A DNA stretch of 64,000 nt from Serpula lacrymans var. lacrymans S7.9 (taxonomy: Eukaryota; Basidiomycota; Agaricomycetes; Boletales; Serpulaceae), in NCBI RefSeq assembly GCF_000218685.1, contig NW_006763308.1, positions 558,001-622,000 on the forward strand. Reading direction: 5' to 3'. A program made the position numbers and the translations under genes. This document shows positions 23,970-38,839 of this stretch, in pieces. Position 1 is the stretch's first letter. Each line of letters opens with the position of its first letter. Under the pieces are notes generated by a model. It worked only from the letters and a program-made list of their open reading frames with translations. It did no database searches and was not told where the DNA came from.

Positions 23970-25981
23970 ATGCACGCCAATCTTTACTCCCGCCTCGCCC
24001 AAGGAAGCACTCAAGCACTATCAACAGTCGCAGCATATCAAGCAAATTATCTCGCTACTGGCTTCTGGGGTGTGTATGGACCTGCATCGTATTATCCTGT
24101 AGCTTAATTCTTGTCAATCATATTCTTCCAGGGCTTCTCGTTTCCTCCATGTTTGATCGCCCCTACTTTATTCATTGTGCGGAACTGATTTTCTTCAAGA
24201 TTGCTAGGATGCTCCTACGTACAATCTTACAATTATTTCCACAACTACAACGACAGGTGGTATTTGAAAACAATAGTAAGCTAATTCGCTTTTTTCCCTG
24301 TGAGGATAATGGTGTGATAACGCATTCCAGGTAATAATCATGTTGTATGTGGTTTCACCATGAAGTAAACATTCATACAATAATATTCCCTCTGCAGTAT
24401 CATCTGCACGATGTCGTGGGCTTTTTTTGCGAAGACATCTTATTTCTATCTAGTAATACTTGCTATCACTTTTCTACTCTTATACTAAAAAATTATTTCA
24501 GATACAAAATTATGACGACCCATCCGATCTGTCTGCCCTGCTATGGTACTTGGACTTTTCCAACGTGGTCTCTTACTAAAATTATCTGTATTAGGGAGTA
24601 TAGTGCAGAGACTGCGGTGGCATATGTGATCCAAACTCTGTAAGAAACGTCGCTCCACACCGTGTTTGCGCAGTTGTGCCTAACGAATTGTTCAGTGCAC
24701 AGCTTTTCTTCGCGCACCAAATTTATTCTGGTCCGTTTGTCGACATCGAACTTCTCGAGCAGCTGATTCACTCTTTGATGCAGTCAGCAGCAAGAAATGG
24801 AGCTGGATGGTAGCATCCTTGATAGTGAGGCGACTTGTTTTTATCATCTGATGACAGCCGACTAGTTTGATATTTCAAGGTTCTGCTCGCGTTCACGGGA
24901 CTCGGTGAGTGTTCCGAGACCACGCGAAAATATATCTCAAATTCATTATTTTCATAGTCTGCGGGTTGGGTACGCTGTTGATGCATCCATATCTGCGTGT
25001 GATCTTTGGGTGACTTTTTTGGCCGTTTAGCGTTGACGGTGCTCTTGGCAACACATACCGCCCTTGATTATGCCGAAACCAGACCAATCGTCGTGAGTGC
25101 TTTTGCCACAGACCTACAGGGCGTCATTTATTCTTCCGCCCGTGACATATGTAGATATTGGCCGATGTCTGTATGGTCATTCCAACCGCTTGTGACGTAA
25201 CTGCAACAATTGCGATGTGGTACTTCCTTGACTTAGCTGGAAGAGGCGGAAACAAGTTAGTTTTTCTTCTCAAGTTGTCGACAAGGTTCATAATACTTTC
25301 ATAATCCTGACATAAAGGATGAAATATACCATCAAGTCCCTAAAATTCTTGGTCCTCAACCGTGGCCTACTTCTTGTATCGATGCAATGTGCCATGCTCA
25401 TATTGTGGATTGTGGCGGAGGATGCTTGGTATTGGTAGGTATTGTCTATGAAATGAAATGAGGATATGACCTTAACGGTATCGTAGGTTACCTTTCCACA
25501 TGAACATGGTCAATATATACTTTAACACTACTTGTGAGTACATTTAGTCAAAGCAAGATTTTATTTCGGTGCTGATGATATTCCAGTGGTGATGTATATA
25601 TGTCACAACTATCATGTATTCCACCTACTTACATTTCACGACGCTAGGTTAAATGAGCGGATCAGCATACGAGAGAAGGAGGAGAGGATCAATGCAGTGT
25701 CTTTCCAGGTGGCCAGTCACAACTCGTTCTCGCTGCGATTTAATCCCGTGAATTCTTATTTGCCGCAAAATATGACACAACTTGAAACCACGGAGGTAAG
25801 CATGGATTTGGCCAATGTTTATTTTGTTCTGTATTTTGAGACCTCCTATCAGAGAAGTCACGCTAGTGACCAATCGAGCGCTTCAAGCTTCGTCCCTGGA
25901 GTCGAAGTATCCGAGTCCACTCTTGAGGTACATGAGAGCCATGCGATAGCCGGAAGGCGGGTGTCCTCGAAGGAAACTTGA
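23970..25981 (+). CDS. DUF6534-type seven-helix membrane protein (copy 1)
   Basis: About 14 short exons were joined by hand, each in frame. The protein starts MHANLYSR (exon 23970-24069). Recognisable family blocks are LLGCSYVQSYNYFHNYNDR, YDDPSDLSALLWYLDF, a segment ending QLFFAHQIYS then SSKKWSWM, ACDVTATIAMWYFLDL, and SLKFLVLNRGLLLVS. These fit the conserved order of DUF6534, a family of fungal plasma-membrane proteins with seven predicted helices and no proven function. The family motif N-x5-LN-x-R near the last helix is rebuilt only if a 7-bp exon (25587-25593) is used. The cytoplasmic tail is Ser/Glu rich. Exon borders in 24330-24480 and 24850-25030 are less sure. It could be a receptor-like protein; this is not shown. 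Confidence 0.65.
25587..25593 (+). other. Seven-base micro-exon of the DUF6534 gene
   Basis: Sequence TGGTGAT between ttccag and gtatatatg. Joining T (25533), these seven bases and G (25648) gives NTTLVMLNER, which has the same spacing as NALMMVLNAR in the second DUF6534 gene of this window. Keeping the 54-bp downstream intron also stays in frame, so transcripts must decide. Confidence 0.55.
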
Positions 25982-27054
25982 TCTTTGCTCGTGTAACATG
26001 TGTGCAGCTTCTCTTTTGTAAGTTAGATGAATATATATATATAACAGACTGGCGAATTTTTATCGACCCTCGAGCCTTTATACATTGTCAGAAATATCAA
26101 AGATGCTGTAAACCACTTCGATGAGTTTGGGGGAAGGGATCTCGTCGTCTTGATTAAAGTTATTGACTGTTCACATCAAGTCGTGTAAGAGTGTGTTAGA
26201 CGTTTGACAGCGACGTTCATAAAAGAAGCTGGTTAGCGTTAACACTAGAACGCATAGTCTAGTGCAAAGATCAAAGGTGAAACGAGAACGAAGTTAGTAG
26301 TGAGTCAATCATGTTATCTATTGAAAGTTTGTAAAACGTGACAACCATGACATCTCACCGCAAGCATATATGTTGTCAGATAAATATTGATGGATGATCG
26401 GCACGATGAGTACAAGATAAATATCAAGTGCACCAAAACATGTGCAACGCACGAGTGTTTAACATTGAACGCTACACCGACTGGGGGTGAGATATGAGCT
26501 TGCAAAGTGCTCTTTTTTTTGAGGGTGTCCAAACGATTGATCACCGTCACGGTTACTATGAGCCACGAGTGCAGATCAGTAATTTCAACGAACTTTAACA
26601 CTACCAAGTGAAGAATGAGTCTTCTTAAATCAATCTATAGTTCAGTTGTGCTTATTGTCGCACCAGCACGCTATGAACACGGAAGAGTTACCAGGCCGTC
26701 AGCGTACATGGTTTGAACGGCTGGGTTTTTGTGATGGTTGGTCATTTTGTAGGTCCATGCTTGAGTAGAATAGCTTGCACTGAGAGTAGTAAATAAATGT
26801 TACAAATATCCAGAAAGCCCAGTTAAAAAGCTTACAACATGTAATCAGTAACGCAATGTTTATGAATTCGTAACCAATCAAAGTTATCCAAAGAGGTACT
26901 TCTAAGCTCGTTTCCGACGTTTGGTCTGCAATCCACGCGATGATCAGTACAAACACGTGATATTACTGACATGCCCTTAACAATGTGTACGCCGTTACTG
27001 TAAAAACAGGCCTAATCGATACAATCTCTTACGGAAGATGATAAGTGAAGGGAA
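25982..27054. other. Intergenic, no supported gene
   Basis: Contains one 85-codon hydrophobic ORF on the minus strand (26699-26956) without recognisable family features. Otherwise AT-rich flanks. Confidence 0.4.
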
Positions 27055-27871
27055 TTAGTCTATCTCCATGCCCATCGATCGACCCTCGCCTTGTACTAGT
27101 GCACTTCTTGCTTTGTTTCTGGCTAGAACGGGCACCTTGATTTTATCCATAGATTTTTCTGCCTCTGCCGATTCGACTGACATAGGCTCGAGGAGCTTAA
27201 CAGAGGATTTGACCTCGGATATCTTCTTGCGATGTGCGCGATGTTTTTCTCGAGCGACAGCCATCCTATTACCACAAGTCGCTTCAGACACACTCGGAGT
27301 TAGGGTGACAAAACCAACTAACCTGTGTTTCCAGAATGCATGTTCTCTCCGCTGTCGAACCTCTCCGATGCGTTTCATGGCTTTGATCGTGGTCTGTACC
27401 AATTCTCTGTTGTAGCGTACTGGTACATTTCTACGCTTCTCAAATTCGATCGTAGAATCCTAAAGATAATCGAGGACAGTAATGTGGATTAGCGATGTGC
27501 CAGTATCGGAAGAATGAAAATCGTACGATAGTCATCTCCTTCCCAGCTGCCTTTCGGAACGCTTTTGTCCATCTCACTTTTCGTGGATTACGCTTCATCC
27601 TGATGAGGAATTAGCTATTGCGAGTAGAATAAGGAAGCAAAAGCACTTGAAGTTTTTGTGACATCTATGAACGCATGATGTGAGATAAATGACCTGCTAA
27701 CGATAGCATGTACCCACTTTGATGTGCAAAATCGAAATACTTTGGCGTCGTTCCGGACAAAAGCACTCCCTGCAGATGGACGTTGGAGACCAAACGCCTG
27801 AGTAAAAAAGGGGACTCACCATGACCAGGGTATACATTTGTGGAACAGAAATAGCACTTTTCGATACGCAT
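27055..27871 (-). CDS. RLP24: Ribosome biogenesis protein RLP24
   Basis: Six exons: 27820-27871, 27718-27769, 27647-27664, 27527-27599, 27323-27459 and 27055-27265; 180 residues, all in frame. It begins [10 protein letters not shown] and carries the L24e-type zinc ribbon C-x2-C...C-x3-C (the second pair in FCTSKCHKNF), then [19 protein letters not shown] and [19 protein letters not shown], all hallmarks of Rlp24. In yeast this protein holds the place of ribosomal protein L24 on pre-60S particles and recruits the AAA ATPase Drg1 for its own release in the cytoplasm. The third exon is 18 bp and encodes the fourth zinc-binding Cys. The gene is divergent from CCT3, with 221 bp between start codons, so the two probably share a promoter region. 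Confidence 0.95.
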
Positions 27872-28092
27872 AGCTGTTTATGCGAAAGCTCCCAATTTTA
27901 CAAGTGGCACTACCAGTACTCAGTCAAGATGGACGGTGGGCTGGAGAAAATGAGGGGCATCGGACCCCAGACACTTCCATATGGAGAGTCCGCGCCTTCC
28001 CAAAAGGTCTGACTAGTATTTTCGTAGACTTCAATCTTGGACGCGTTCACCTCTGCAATCCACCATCGCAGCCCACCAAACCAATATTCACC

Positions 28093-30271
28093 ATGCAGGC
28101 AGGCGGTCAGACACCCGTCTTTGTTATGAGTACGTCTGCACTATATATCGTATCCAGACGAGTCTCATATCTGACATCCACAAGACTCTGCTCCGGAGAG
28201 ACAGTCTGGGCGAAAGGCCCAAGTCTCCAACATCACTGCAGCAAAGGTACAACCGATCGCGAAGACATAGCTTTCTCTGTATAGTCAGCTTATATTCATG
28301 TTGCTCCTTCTTTCAAGACTATCGCAGATGTAATCCGAACGTGTTTGGGCCCAAAGGCCATGCTCAAGATGATCTTGGATCCAATGGGAGGTATCTTGTA
28401 AGCCGATCGCGAGTAGACCATGTTTTCTGCTGTTAAATTCCGTCCAACAGACTCACCAATGATGGGAATGCCATTCTTCGCGAAATTGATGTAGCTCATC
28501 CCGCCGCAAAGAACATGATCGAGCTCAGTCGGACCCAGGACGAGGAATGTGGGGATGGGACGACAAGCGTCATCATTCTAGGTGCGATATAATTTGTTCT
28601 TCACTCAGTTTCTCTTCGCTACTTATAAAGTCCGTGTACTTCATTCTCGATATCATCAGCTGGCGAAATCCTAGCGCAATCTCTTTCACAACTCGAGCGC
28701 GATATTCATCCTGTCGTGATCATCTCCGCATACAACAAAGCTCTCAAAGAAGCACTCGAAATCATCAAACGTATTTCCATCCCCATCGACACCTCTAATG
28801 ATACGGAAATGCTATCCCTCATCAAAACGTCCATTGGCACTAAATTCGTCATGCGTTGGTCAGATCTCATGTGTCAACTTGCTCTCCAAGCCGTTCGAAT
28901 CGTCGCAAAAGAAGAGGGAGGTTTGAAAACCGTCGATATCAAGCGCTACGCACGTGTCGAAAAAATTCCTGGTGGTGAGATCGAAGAGAGTAGAGTTTTG
29001 GATGGAGTGATGCTTAACAAAGACATTACACATCCGAATATGAGGCGACGGATCGCCAATCCGAGAATCATCCTCGTTGATTGTCCGTTAGAATACAAGA
29101 AGGGAGAGAGTCAGACGAACATGGAATTCTCAAAAGAGACGGATTGGCAGCGTGCCCAGCAAGTCGAAGAAGAACAGGTTATTGCGCAGTGTCGACGACT
29201 CCTCGAATTCAAGCCTGATTTAATCATCACGGAGAAAGGCATATCTGGTAAGTTGAGAAATCTCGATATACGTTGTTCATATCATCTTATGTTGTGTTCA
29301 AGACACTGCCCAACATGTTTTCGAGCGTGCAAACGTTTCAACCATCCGCCGTGTCCGAAAATCGGATAACAACCGTGTCGCTCTCGCTGTTGGTGCTACC
29401 ATCGTGAACCGTGTCGAAGACCTGAGGGAAACCGATGTTGGTACCCAATGTGGTCTTTTCAATATCGAAAAAATAGGAGACGAGTACGACTCTCATCCCG
29501 TTTTATAGTTTGATTGCTCATATTATTACTCGTCACCACCAGATACTTCACCTTCCTTACCCAGTGTGCTACACCAAAAGCATGCACCATCCTCCTTCGT
29601 GGACCTTCCAAAGACATTCTCAACGAAGTAGACCGTAACCTTGCCGATGCCATGTCCGTTGCGCGTAATGTTGTCTTTAACCCATTACTAGCACCGGGAG
29701 GTGGTGCAACGGAGATGGCGATTAGCGTCGGACTGCAAGCCAAGGCACGCAGCGTCACGGGCGTTGAGGGCTGGCCATTCAGAGCCGTGGCGGATGCCAT
29801 GGAGGTCATCCCGCGTACCCTTGTGCAGAACAGTGGAGGCAATGCTATAAGGATTTTGACGGAGTTGAGGGTGAGCAATTCCTTGTACTTTCCCCCATTA
29901 GCTGGATACTTTTCCTGACAAGCTTTTAGGCGAAACATGCGAATGGTGAATCATCGTGGGGTGTGAATGGCGATACAGGCAAGATTGTTGACATGAAAAC
30001 CTATGGTCTCTATGAGTCTGCCAGCGTGAAAGTAAGTAGATGCTTCCTCTGTTTGTCAACCGCGCAATTTACGCTGTTTTTTTTAGATACAAATTCTCAA
30101 AACTGCGATTGAGGTATGATCTATGTTGCTCTAAGTTTTACACGCACCTTACGTATTTTTGCTCAGGCTGCGCGCATGCTTCTGCGGGTAGACGATGTTG
30201 TTCAGGCGACTCGGAAAGACAAGGAGCAGCAACAGCAAGCACCTCCTCCCGAAGAAATGATGGAAGGTTAA
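28093..30271 (+). CDS. CCT3: T-complex protein 1 subunit gamma (chaperonin CCT3)
   Basis: Ten exons: 28093-28129, 28185-28246, 28318-28397, 28451-28581, 28660-29247, 29303-29483, 29543-29870, 29930-30031, 30087-30113 and 30167-30271; they sum to 546 residues, the usual CCT3 length. It is one of eight subunits of the cytosolic TRiC/CCT ring that folds actin and tubulin. Visible motifs are [27 protein letters not shown], the ATPase loop [24 protein letters not shown] and [13 protein letters not shown]. Exon 9 is only 27 bp. The C-terminus is a Gln-rich flexible tail ending EEMMEG. It is divergent from RLP24, and a shared promoter would match growth-linked expression of both. Confidence 0.97.
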
Positions 30272-30473
30272 AACAAAGAGTAAGCTGATATTGGTAGTAT
30301 AGATAGGCATCTGTGAATCACAATCAAGTGATTCCTAAAATCATCTCTAATATTCCATTAAATAACGCCGCCGATAAACGATCCATCGCTAGGACTTCCA
30401 AGTAGTGATACCAGAGCAAAACGGTCATAGCAGAAAACAAAATTCAGAAAAATCCAGCAGTGGGGGTACAGTA

Positions 30474-32330
30474 TTAACATTTGATGAAGTTGCCAACGAT
30501 CATACTCGGGATACCCCACTTGTCGCGGCGTATGGTGAAAGAGAAACAGCAGCTGATAAAACCCTCTTCATTGGGCAGCTCTTGCTGTTTCTTGCTGCCA
30601 CGAACGACAGACGAAGCAGCAGCCTCGGAATGTGTGTTAATCAGAGGCTTGAACCGCAGGACACATGATGTCAGGACAGCCTTTTGACTAGAGTCAAAGG
30701 CGACATGACCGTATTTCTGAGGAAACAACCGTCAAATAAATGGCGTGAAGATCTTAACTCTCCGTCACATACCTCCCAGTAGTTGACAGCAGACTCTTCT
30801 GCCATGAGCTCGTATATGCAGAGGCGTCCCTAGTGCACATCAACACTCTTGGTCAAACATGCATAAAAAAACGATAACTTACGTCGCGCATCATATATCC
30901 GTCCACACCAACAAGTTCAGTAAACTCACGGTTGCCCTTGTAGATCTCCCCTGTCCTGCGCCATAAGCAAGCAGGTACTCCCATCGCAGAAAATACGCGA
31001 TCATAATCTAACAAAAGTCGCTCAAATGCTTCTTCGATAAATACGAGGTCCTGTGTTCCAGTTTGGCGCTTGTAAGACTAGGCAGGTCATTAATCATCTG
31101 TGATAATGTAACTTACTATATCTCTTAAAGATTGCGCAACAGCCTAGAACAATATAAACGGAAAATGCTCTTGTCAGTTTGCCTATAGGATGCTTACTCG
31201 GAATTTCGGACGCAACACCGAGAGAGGTTGTAAGATTTGTTGCTTTGACTGCTGGGAGACGCTGTTACATAGACGGCATCAACGACACGTTGGAAAAAAG
31301 CGAGGCAGTCAACTTACTTCCGATCCATCCACCGAGATAACCGCGCATAGCCTTTAACGTAATTATAAGGTTTTAAGAGGCCTGCCTCGTATTTACTGCG
31401 GATGACACGACTCAGGCGCTCGTCACGCGATCCAGACTCTTGGTCGGCAGCGGTGAGCAGGAAACGCTCAGTCTTCGTGGCTGAAGGAAGAAGATTGGGG
31501 ACGGGTTCGTTGGCAGGTTTTTCTGGTTGCTCAGCTTGCTGTGCGGCTGAATCGGGTGGTAGAGTTTCAGGTATGTAATTATTTTCCACTGCTGTCGTTG
31601 GTGTAGGGAAGGATGGGGCAGACATGAGAGAAGGAGCAACAGTAGTTGGTGGTGGAGTGAAGAAAGAGCCTTCGTCCAAGGTTTCCAGGAAATCACTGGA
31701 TGAAATGTTGTCCGCATGACTTAAGCATCGAGCCATGAGTACATAATAACCCAACATACGTTAGCACTGAGAACTCGTTGCCCAAAGTCTCTGGCTGATA
31801 CAGAAATGCACCCTGAGGGACACTCATCGGCCAGGCAGAATTAGGAGGCATTGTGGTGGCATTATACATAGGTTCTGTGGGTCTCCGTATGAACGGATGT
31901 AACTGGATAGAGAAAGCTTGGCGTACGAGTCATGGACCTTGACACGTCAAGACTATTCTGTTGCATCATTCCATGTTTTTCTGCGTTCTTTGGTGGCCTA
32001 CGTTCGTCGTGACAGAGATGGCCTATTTCTCGTTTGATGCTGAAAGAAAGGAGGTATACGCCGTTGCACGATTCGGGTGGCATGAGAACAGGGACTGGCT
32101 CACCAGCGCTGACATGGTCTTCCCTCGTCGCATGTCATATGGCTACGACGACAATATAAACACGCATGGTTTACTTTCCTACGTTTCGTGGTTTTCTTTT
32201 TCTTGTTTGTTCCGTCATCCTCCAGGCCTTGCGGTTCAGTGTCGTGAAAAGTAGCTGTGGACGAGAGCCTTGGATCGTGAGGAATGGCCTGTGGATCGAC
32301 ATAACCAGGCTGGATTGTATAGCTTGCCAT
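30474..32330 (-). CDS. ERT1: ERT1/RDS2-type Zn2Cys6-PAS regulator of gluconeogenesis
   Basis: Minus strand with many short exons; the start was chosen at the ATG at 32330 (MASYTIQPGYVDP). The zinc cluster is split by an intron and reads CLYCRRSHMTCDEGRPCQRC followed by IKREIGHLCHDE, the signature of the Ert1/Rds2/AcuK group. The conserved block LGNEFSVLTDFLETLDE is restored by splicing out about 31690-31750. The PAS-like C-terminus contains WRRTGEIYKGNREFTELVG and ends CCFSFTIRRDKWGIPSM. In yeasts these proteins activate gluconeogenic genes on non-fermentable carbon. The stop is at 30474. Internal exon borders between 30780 and 31300 were not all fixed. It lies tail-to-tail with CCT3 and 5' of the GH1 gene's 3' end. 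Confidence 0.85.
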
Positions 32331-32745
32331 GCTACTTTTCCATATATCCAAGGTATGATGTTAGAATAGAATTGTTGTCGATGTGGTTGTTGGCGACGGG
32401 TTTGCAGTTATCTGTCACTCGAAGGCTAATTTGGACAGGCTCGTTATTTGAGCGGACACAGAGACCCCGAACACCACCAGAACATACACCAACTTGAATT
32501 TCATTGTCTCAAAAATCGCAGGAAAGAAAAGGTAGGCAGAAAGCATAGTACGTTTACATGGAATAAAAATCGGATAAAGAGAGGGAGGGGAGGAGATAGT
32601 ACATAGGTGCGTCAGTTATCTAACCGTGTCAGTATCTTATCGAAAGAAGTTGCCAAGGTCCTCTTCAAACTGTTGCCGAAATATATCATCGAGATGCCAG
32701 TGAGCCTGGGGCCAAGTTCTTTAGTCGCTTCCAAAGCGCCAATAG
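32331..32745. other. Intergenic, ERT1 promoter side and GH1 3' flank
   Basis: No gene seen. ORFs here are short and unrelated to known families. Confidence 0.5.
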
Positions 32746-35292
<2,547 letters not shown>

Positions 35293-35813
35293 AATAATTG
35301 TCGTAAAATGGGAAGGGAGAAAGTAATTCGCGGGATGATCGTGAGGTATTCGTCAGCGGATCCATGAGTCCTCTTAAACCAACGCAGTACCGATATCAAC
35401 ATGTTCCTGAGACGGCAATTCCTGGGCTCCAGCAGCCGAGAATAGTCCGCTGGAGGCAATGGGAAGATGATACAAGGTCCACCTGCGATACTGTCAGAAA
35501 TTTGCGAAAACATTAGCGAAAGACTAAAAAAACTGAGCCAAAAAAGGTCATGAATATCGCTGCTATTGGATAGAAGCCATCTAAACGCAGATACGGAAAC
35601 ACACCATAGATTGCCCAACGTTTATTTCAGGCCCGGTCAGAATGCCCATAACGCAGTGTTGTTCATGTGTTATCCGACATTTCTCCGCACCACACCTGAG
35701 ACGGTTAAAAAATAAAGCACGGGCTCTGGCAGAAAAAGACATATTCTGCGATCCATCTCCTTGTCTCTCACCTTCACAAAGTGTTGCAAATCTGTGTAAA
35801 ATCCTAGTTTATA
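35293..35813. promoter_or_regulatory. Bidirectional promoter region, GH1 and MocA-type dehydrogenase
   Basis: 521 bases between two divergent start codons. No ORF of its own is supported. Short spacing suggests shared control of the two genes. Confidence 0.5.
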
Positions 35814-37197
35814 ATGTCTGCTGCCTCAAAAACTGGAGTTGCCATCCTGGACCCCAGTGTCGCCCGAAAAGAAGGTGCATTCTCCGAGCCTGTGGTTACA
35901 TCCATCCGAATATTCACCTTATCTATTAAACAGCCCATGTACCATCTCTAGAGACGCTTGGCCCATTGGCACCTACCGTCAAAGCAGTGTATTCGCGGTC
36001 TGAGAAGAGCGCTCGTGAATTGGCAGACGAAGTCACCAAAAGATTAAACACCAAACCCGGCGTCTATCATGATAGCGATCCAGCATCTAACCTCGACGCT
36101 CTTTTGGCTAGGGCCGATATCTCATCTGTTATAGTTGTCCTCCCCATTACACAACAACCATCAATCATCCTGAAAGCGTTAGCTGCCGGAAAGCATGTGC
36201 TCAGTGAAAAGCCTGTTGCTCCTGATGTTGCTTCCGGTGCGCGCTTGATTGCAACTTACAACGCAGAGTACAAGCCCAAGGGTTTAGTTTGGAGAGTCGC
36301 GGAAAATTTCGAAGCTGAGCCAGGATATATCGCTGTTGGCAGAGCCATTCGTGCTGGAAAGATTGGAAAAGTGGTCTTCTTTAGCTTGCGGGTCGTCAAC
36401 TACATCGATCAAGAATCCAAATGGTACAAAACGCCGTGGCGTACAATCCCTGATGTAAGCCTATATTCGTCTTTGCTGAATGTTCTTAATGTTGACGGGT
36501 TCGCTGTGTCTAATCAGTACCAAGGGGGTTTCTTGGTAAGTAACGTTTCTGGGGTGGGAATTTTTATTCTTTGTTACTGACACCCATTCTCACGTCAACT
36601 AGCTGGATGGTGGTGTGGTAAGTTCTGTTACACAATCCTCGCAAAAACCACGGTTCAGTAGTTTTACAGCATTCCACAGCATCACTCAGAGTCATGCTGC
36701 CCAGCTCTTTGACTCACCTTTCGGGGTTTGCATCGCTTAACAAGGATTATCTTGCTCCTCACGACACCATCAACACCATCCTCAAAGCTGCAGATGGCTC
36801 TCATGGAATTTTCGAGCTGAGTTTTGCAGCGCCATCCGCCTCGCGTTCATCCATAGGGAACGGAACCATCATTACTGGTACTGATGGCTATCTCACCGTT
36901 GCGCAAACGAAGGTGCAGGATCCTGTGACAGGAGGAGACAAATCCGTTTTCCGTGTTACCATAAAATCTGTGAAAACAGAAAACGGAAAAGCTGGGCCCG
37001 AGAAAGAAGAGGTTATCGACGAAGCGGTCAGAGGTGTAGAACTCGAGTTAGCAAGCTTTTTCGCGGCAGCATTGGAAGGCAAAGATGACGGCCTTGGTGA
37101 TCCGTTAGGAGCTTTGAAGGATGTGGCATTGATCCAGGCTGCGCTGAATAGCGAAGGAAAACTTGTGGACCTAGAGAATTTGGTCCAACAGTCCTAA
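35814..37197 (+). CDS. Gfo/Idh/MocA-family NAD(P)-dependent oxidoreductase
   Basis: Five exons: 35814-35874, 35934-36454, 36518-36535, 36603-36617 and 36670-37197; 380 residues in frame. The start MSAASKTGVAIL gives the first Rossmann strand. The dinucleotide-binding region continues with KEAHVPSLETL and VKAVYSRS. The catalytic-lysine motif of the family is present as GKHVLSEKPVAPD. The C-terminal alpha/beta domain holds YQGGFLLDGGVH, whose codons are spread over two micro-exons of 18 and 15 bp. Such enzymes oxidise sugars, inositols or dihydrodiols; the substrate cannot be read from sequence. The glycine motif looks unusual (ILDPSVARKEA where GAGxFAxEA is typical), so cofactor binding may be altered. 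It is divergent from the GH1 beta-glucosidase, which hints at sugar metabolism. Confidence 0.88.
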
Positions 37198-38131
37198 AAA
37201 ATCATGGCACTGCGAAAAAATGAATTTCAGAAATCAGAAGTATAGGAAACATTGTATATTAGGTTGTACATTTACGCACGTCAACATCTTTATTATTGCG
37301 TCTTTGGTGCCTTGGAGTTTTTCATTTCAATTTAGGAGAGCTCAGTATAGAGTTTCACAGGATAAACAGAAATGAAGGGTATATACTCGAGAGTTTTCAG
37401 CAGGGTCGATTCACACGATGCATCACCACAACTGCGACCAGACAATGCAAAGGGGGTAGCACTACACGGCGTTTATAGGATGAACACAGTGTTCTTGAAG
37501 ACATCAACCTGTGTAACTTTATAAACAACAACAATAAAATAAAATAAAGACGCACCCTGGCGAAAAGTAGTGCTGAAACACGCGGATAGCGTCTGCAGTC
37601 GGACAACACACAAGCATTCCCGATTCCGGCGGCTTGTGAGTAGTTGAAAATTACATGCCTCCTCCGGGAAAATCGCAAATTGTAGCGTCAATGTGTTGTA
37701 TTCAACGCAAAACACGAGATACGGTTGATGATATTCAATTCATATCAAGGTAAACACATACCCTGTACCGCAGCTGAGCATGTAAAACATCAACTGGACC
37801 AACAAACATTCGTAGGTGTTCTTGCAAGCTGAGGATAACAGCACTTTCAAAACTAAGAGTGTTCTCAAAGATACGATATTACCACATCGACTATGTATGC
37901 GGCGACTGATGCGTCACAAATACAAGTGCTTGACACGTATCCACGTGTTCTCATAATAACTTGTGCATTTAGTAGAGTGATGCAATAAGAACGTAGAGTT
38001 ATGAATGTACAGACGATAAGAATTCGACCACTTTTTTTGGTCACCAAACTGTAGCCCAACACTGAGTTATCACTATGCATTAATTGCTAATCCATCGTAT
38101 AGTAAAAGGGAAGAAAGTAAGGTTACATATG
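37198..38131. other. Convergent intergenic region, no gene seen
   Basis: 3' flanks of the dehydrogenase (plus) and the small unknown gene (minus). Short ORFs only. Confidence 0.5.
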
Positions 38132-38839
38132 TCAACACGCCCCACTGGTGATGATAATGTTGGCCGGAAGACGTAAATGAAGGTCGGTGAATATCTTGTA
38201 CAATGCATCTGAAGAGACACCATAATCAACGAGGTACTCGGGGGTTACGCCCCATCCCAGGAGATCGAGAACAACAGATTTGGCACGTTCGAATTCCTCT
38301 GAAGATACTGGAAGCCATATTAACGAATCTGATGGGATAAGAGATATTATATCTCACGGGATGCTGCTTTAGATTGGTGTGCATCGGCTGGACTAACAGG
38401 GCCTTCAACCGGAGAAGGCAGCCCCGAACATGTTGGGGAGGTGGAACTTTGCTGGGTCCCTGCTGTCACAGGCGTAGAGGCAACTGCGGAGTTGTTTTCT
38501 TCAGTGATTTCCCCATCTTCGAGAGATACTTTGTCTATGTTGGTGGTTATGGATGGAGTAGAGAAATCGAGTTGTTCTTTTGTTTCTTGCTTTGAGCAAT
38601 AGTCGGCTACGGGTGCTCCAGCAGTGATGGGCATGACGATCTATTGATACAACACAATTTATATGATGACAGACGTTGAAAGAGAGAAAGAGAGAGGGTT
38701 GAGGGGTATCGACTACAATAGACGTGACATGAAGTTGGTTGTAGTTCAAGTTCAAAGTTTCTGCATGGATGTGAGGGTCACGTGAAGCCGTAGTATACAC
38801 CCCGGATATCTCCGGATCTACTTGCCTTCTCTGAATCAC
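38132..38839 (-). CDS. Conserved-looking small fungal protein, function unknown
   Basis: Minus strand. The two downstream exons are 38358-38634 and 38132-38307; from the ATG at 38634 they give 150 residues. The N-terminal part is Ser/Thr/Pro rich and disordered. The C-terminal part reads LLGWGVTPEYLVDYGVS and LYKIFTDLHLRLP, a compact segment that looks conserved. An upstream exon (about 38710-38835, ending HVTSIV) joins in frame across an intron with gtcgat...caatag borders, giving IVMPITAGAP, so translation may begin further up with a start I could not fix. No domain is recognised and the neighbours give no clue. Confidence 0.55.

Noticed and set aside
23970..25981. DUF6534 copy 1 as a pseudogene
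   Set aside because: At first the frames seemed full of stops, but in-frame exons with GT-AG borders could be chained from start to stop.
26699..26956. 85-codon hydrophobic ORF on the minus strand
   Set aside because: Could be a membrane protein exon, but no flanking exons or family motif could be found.
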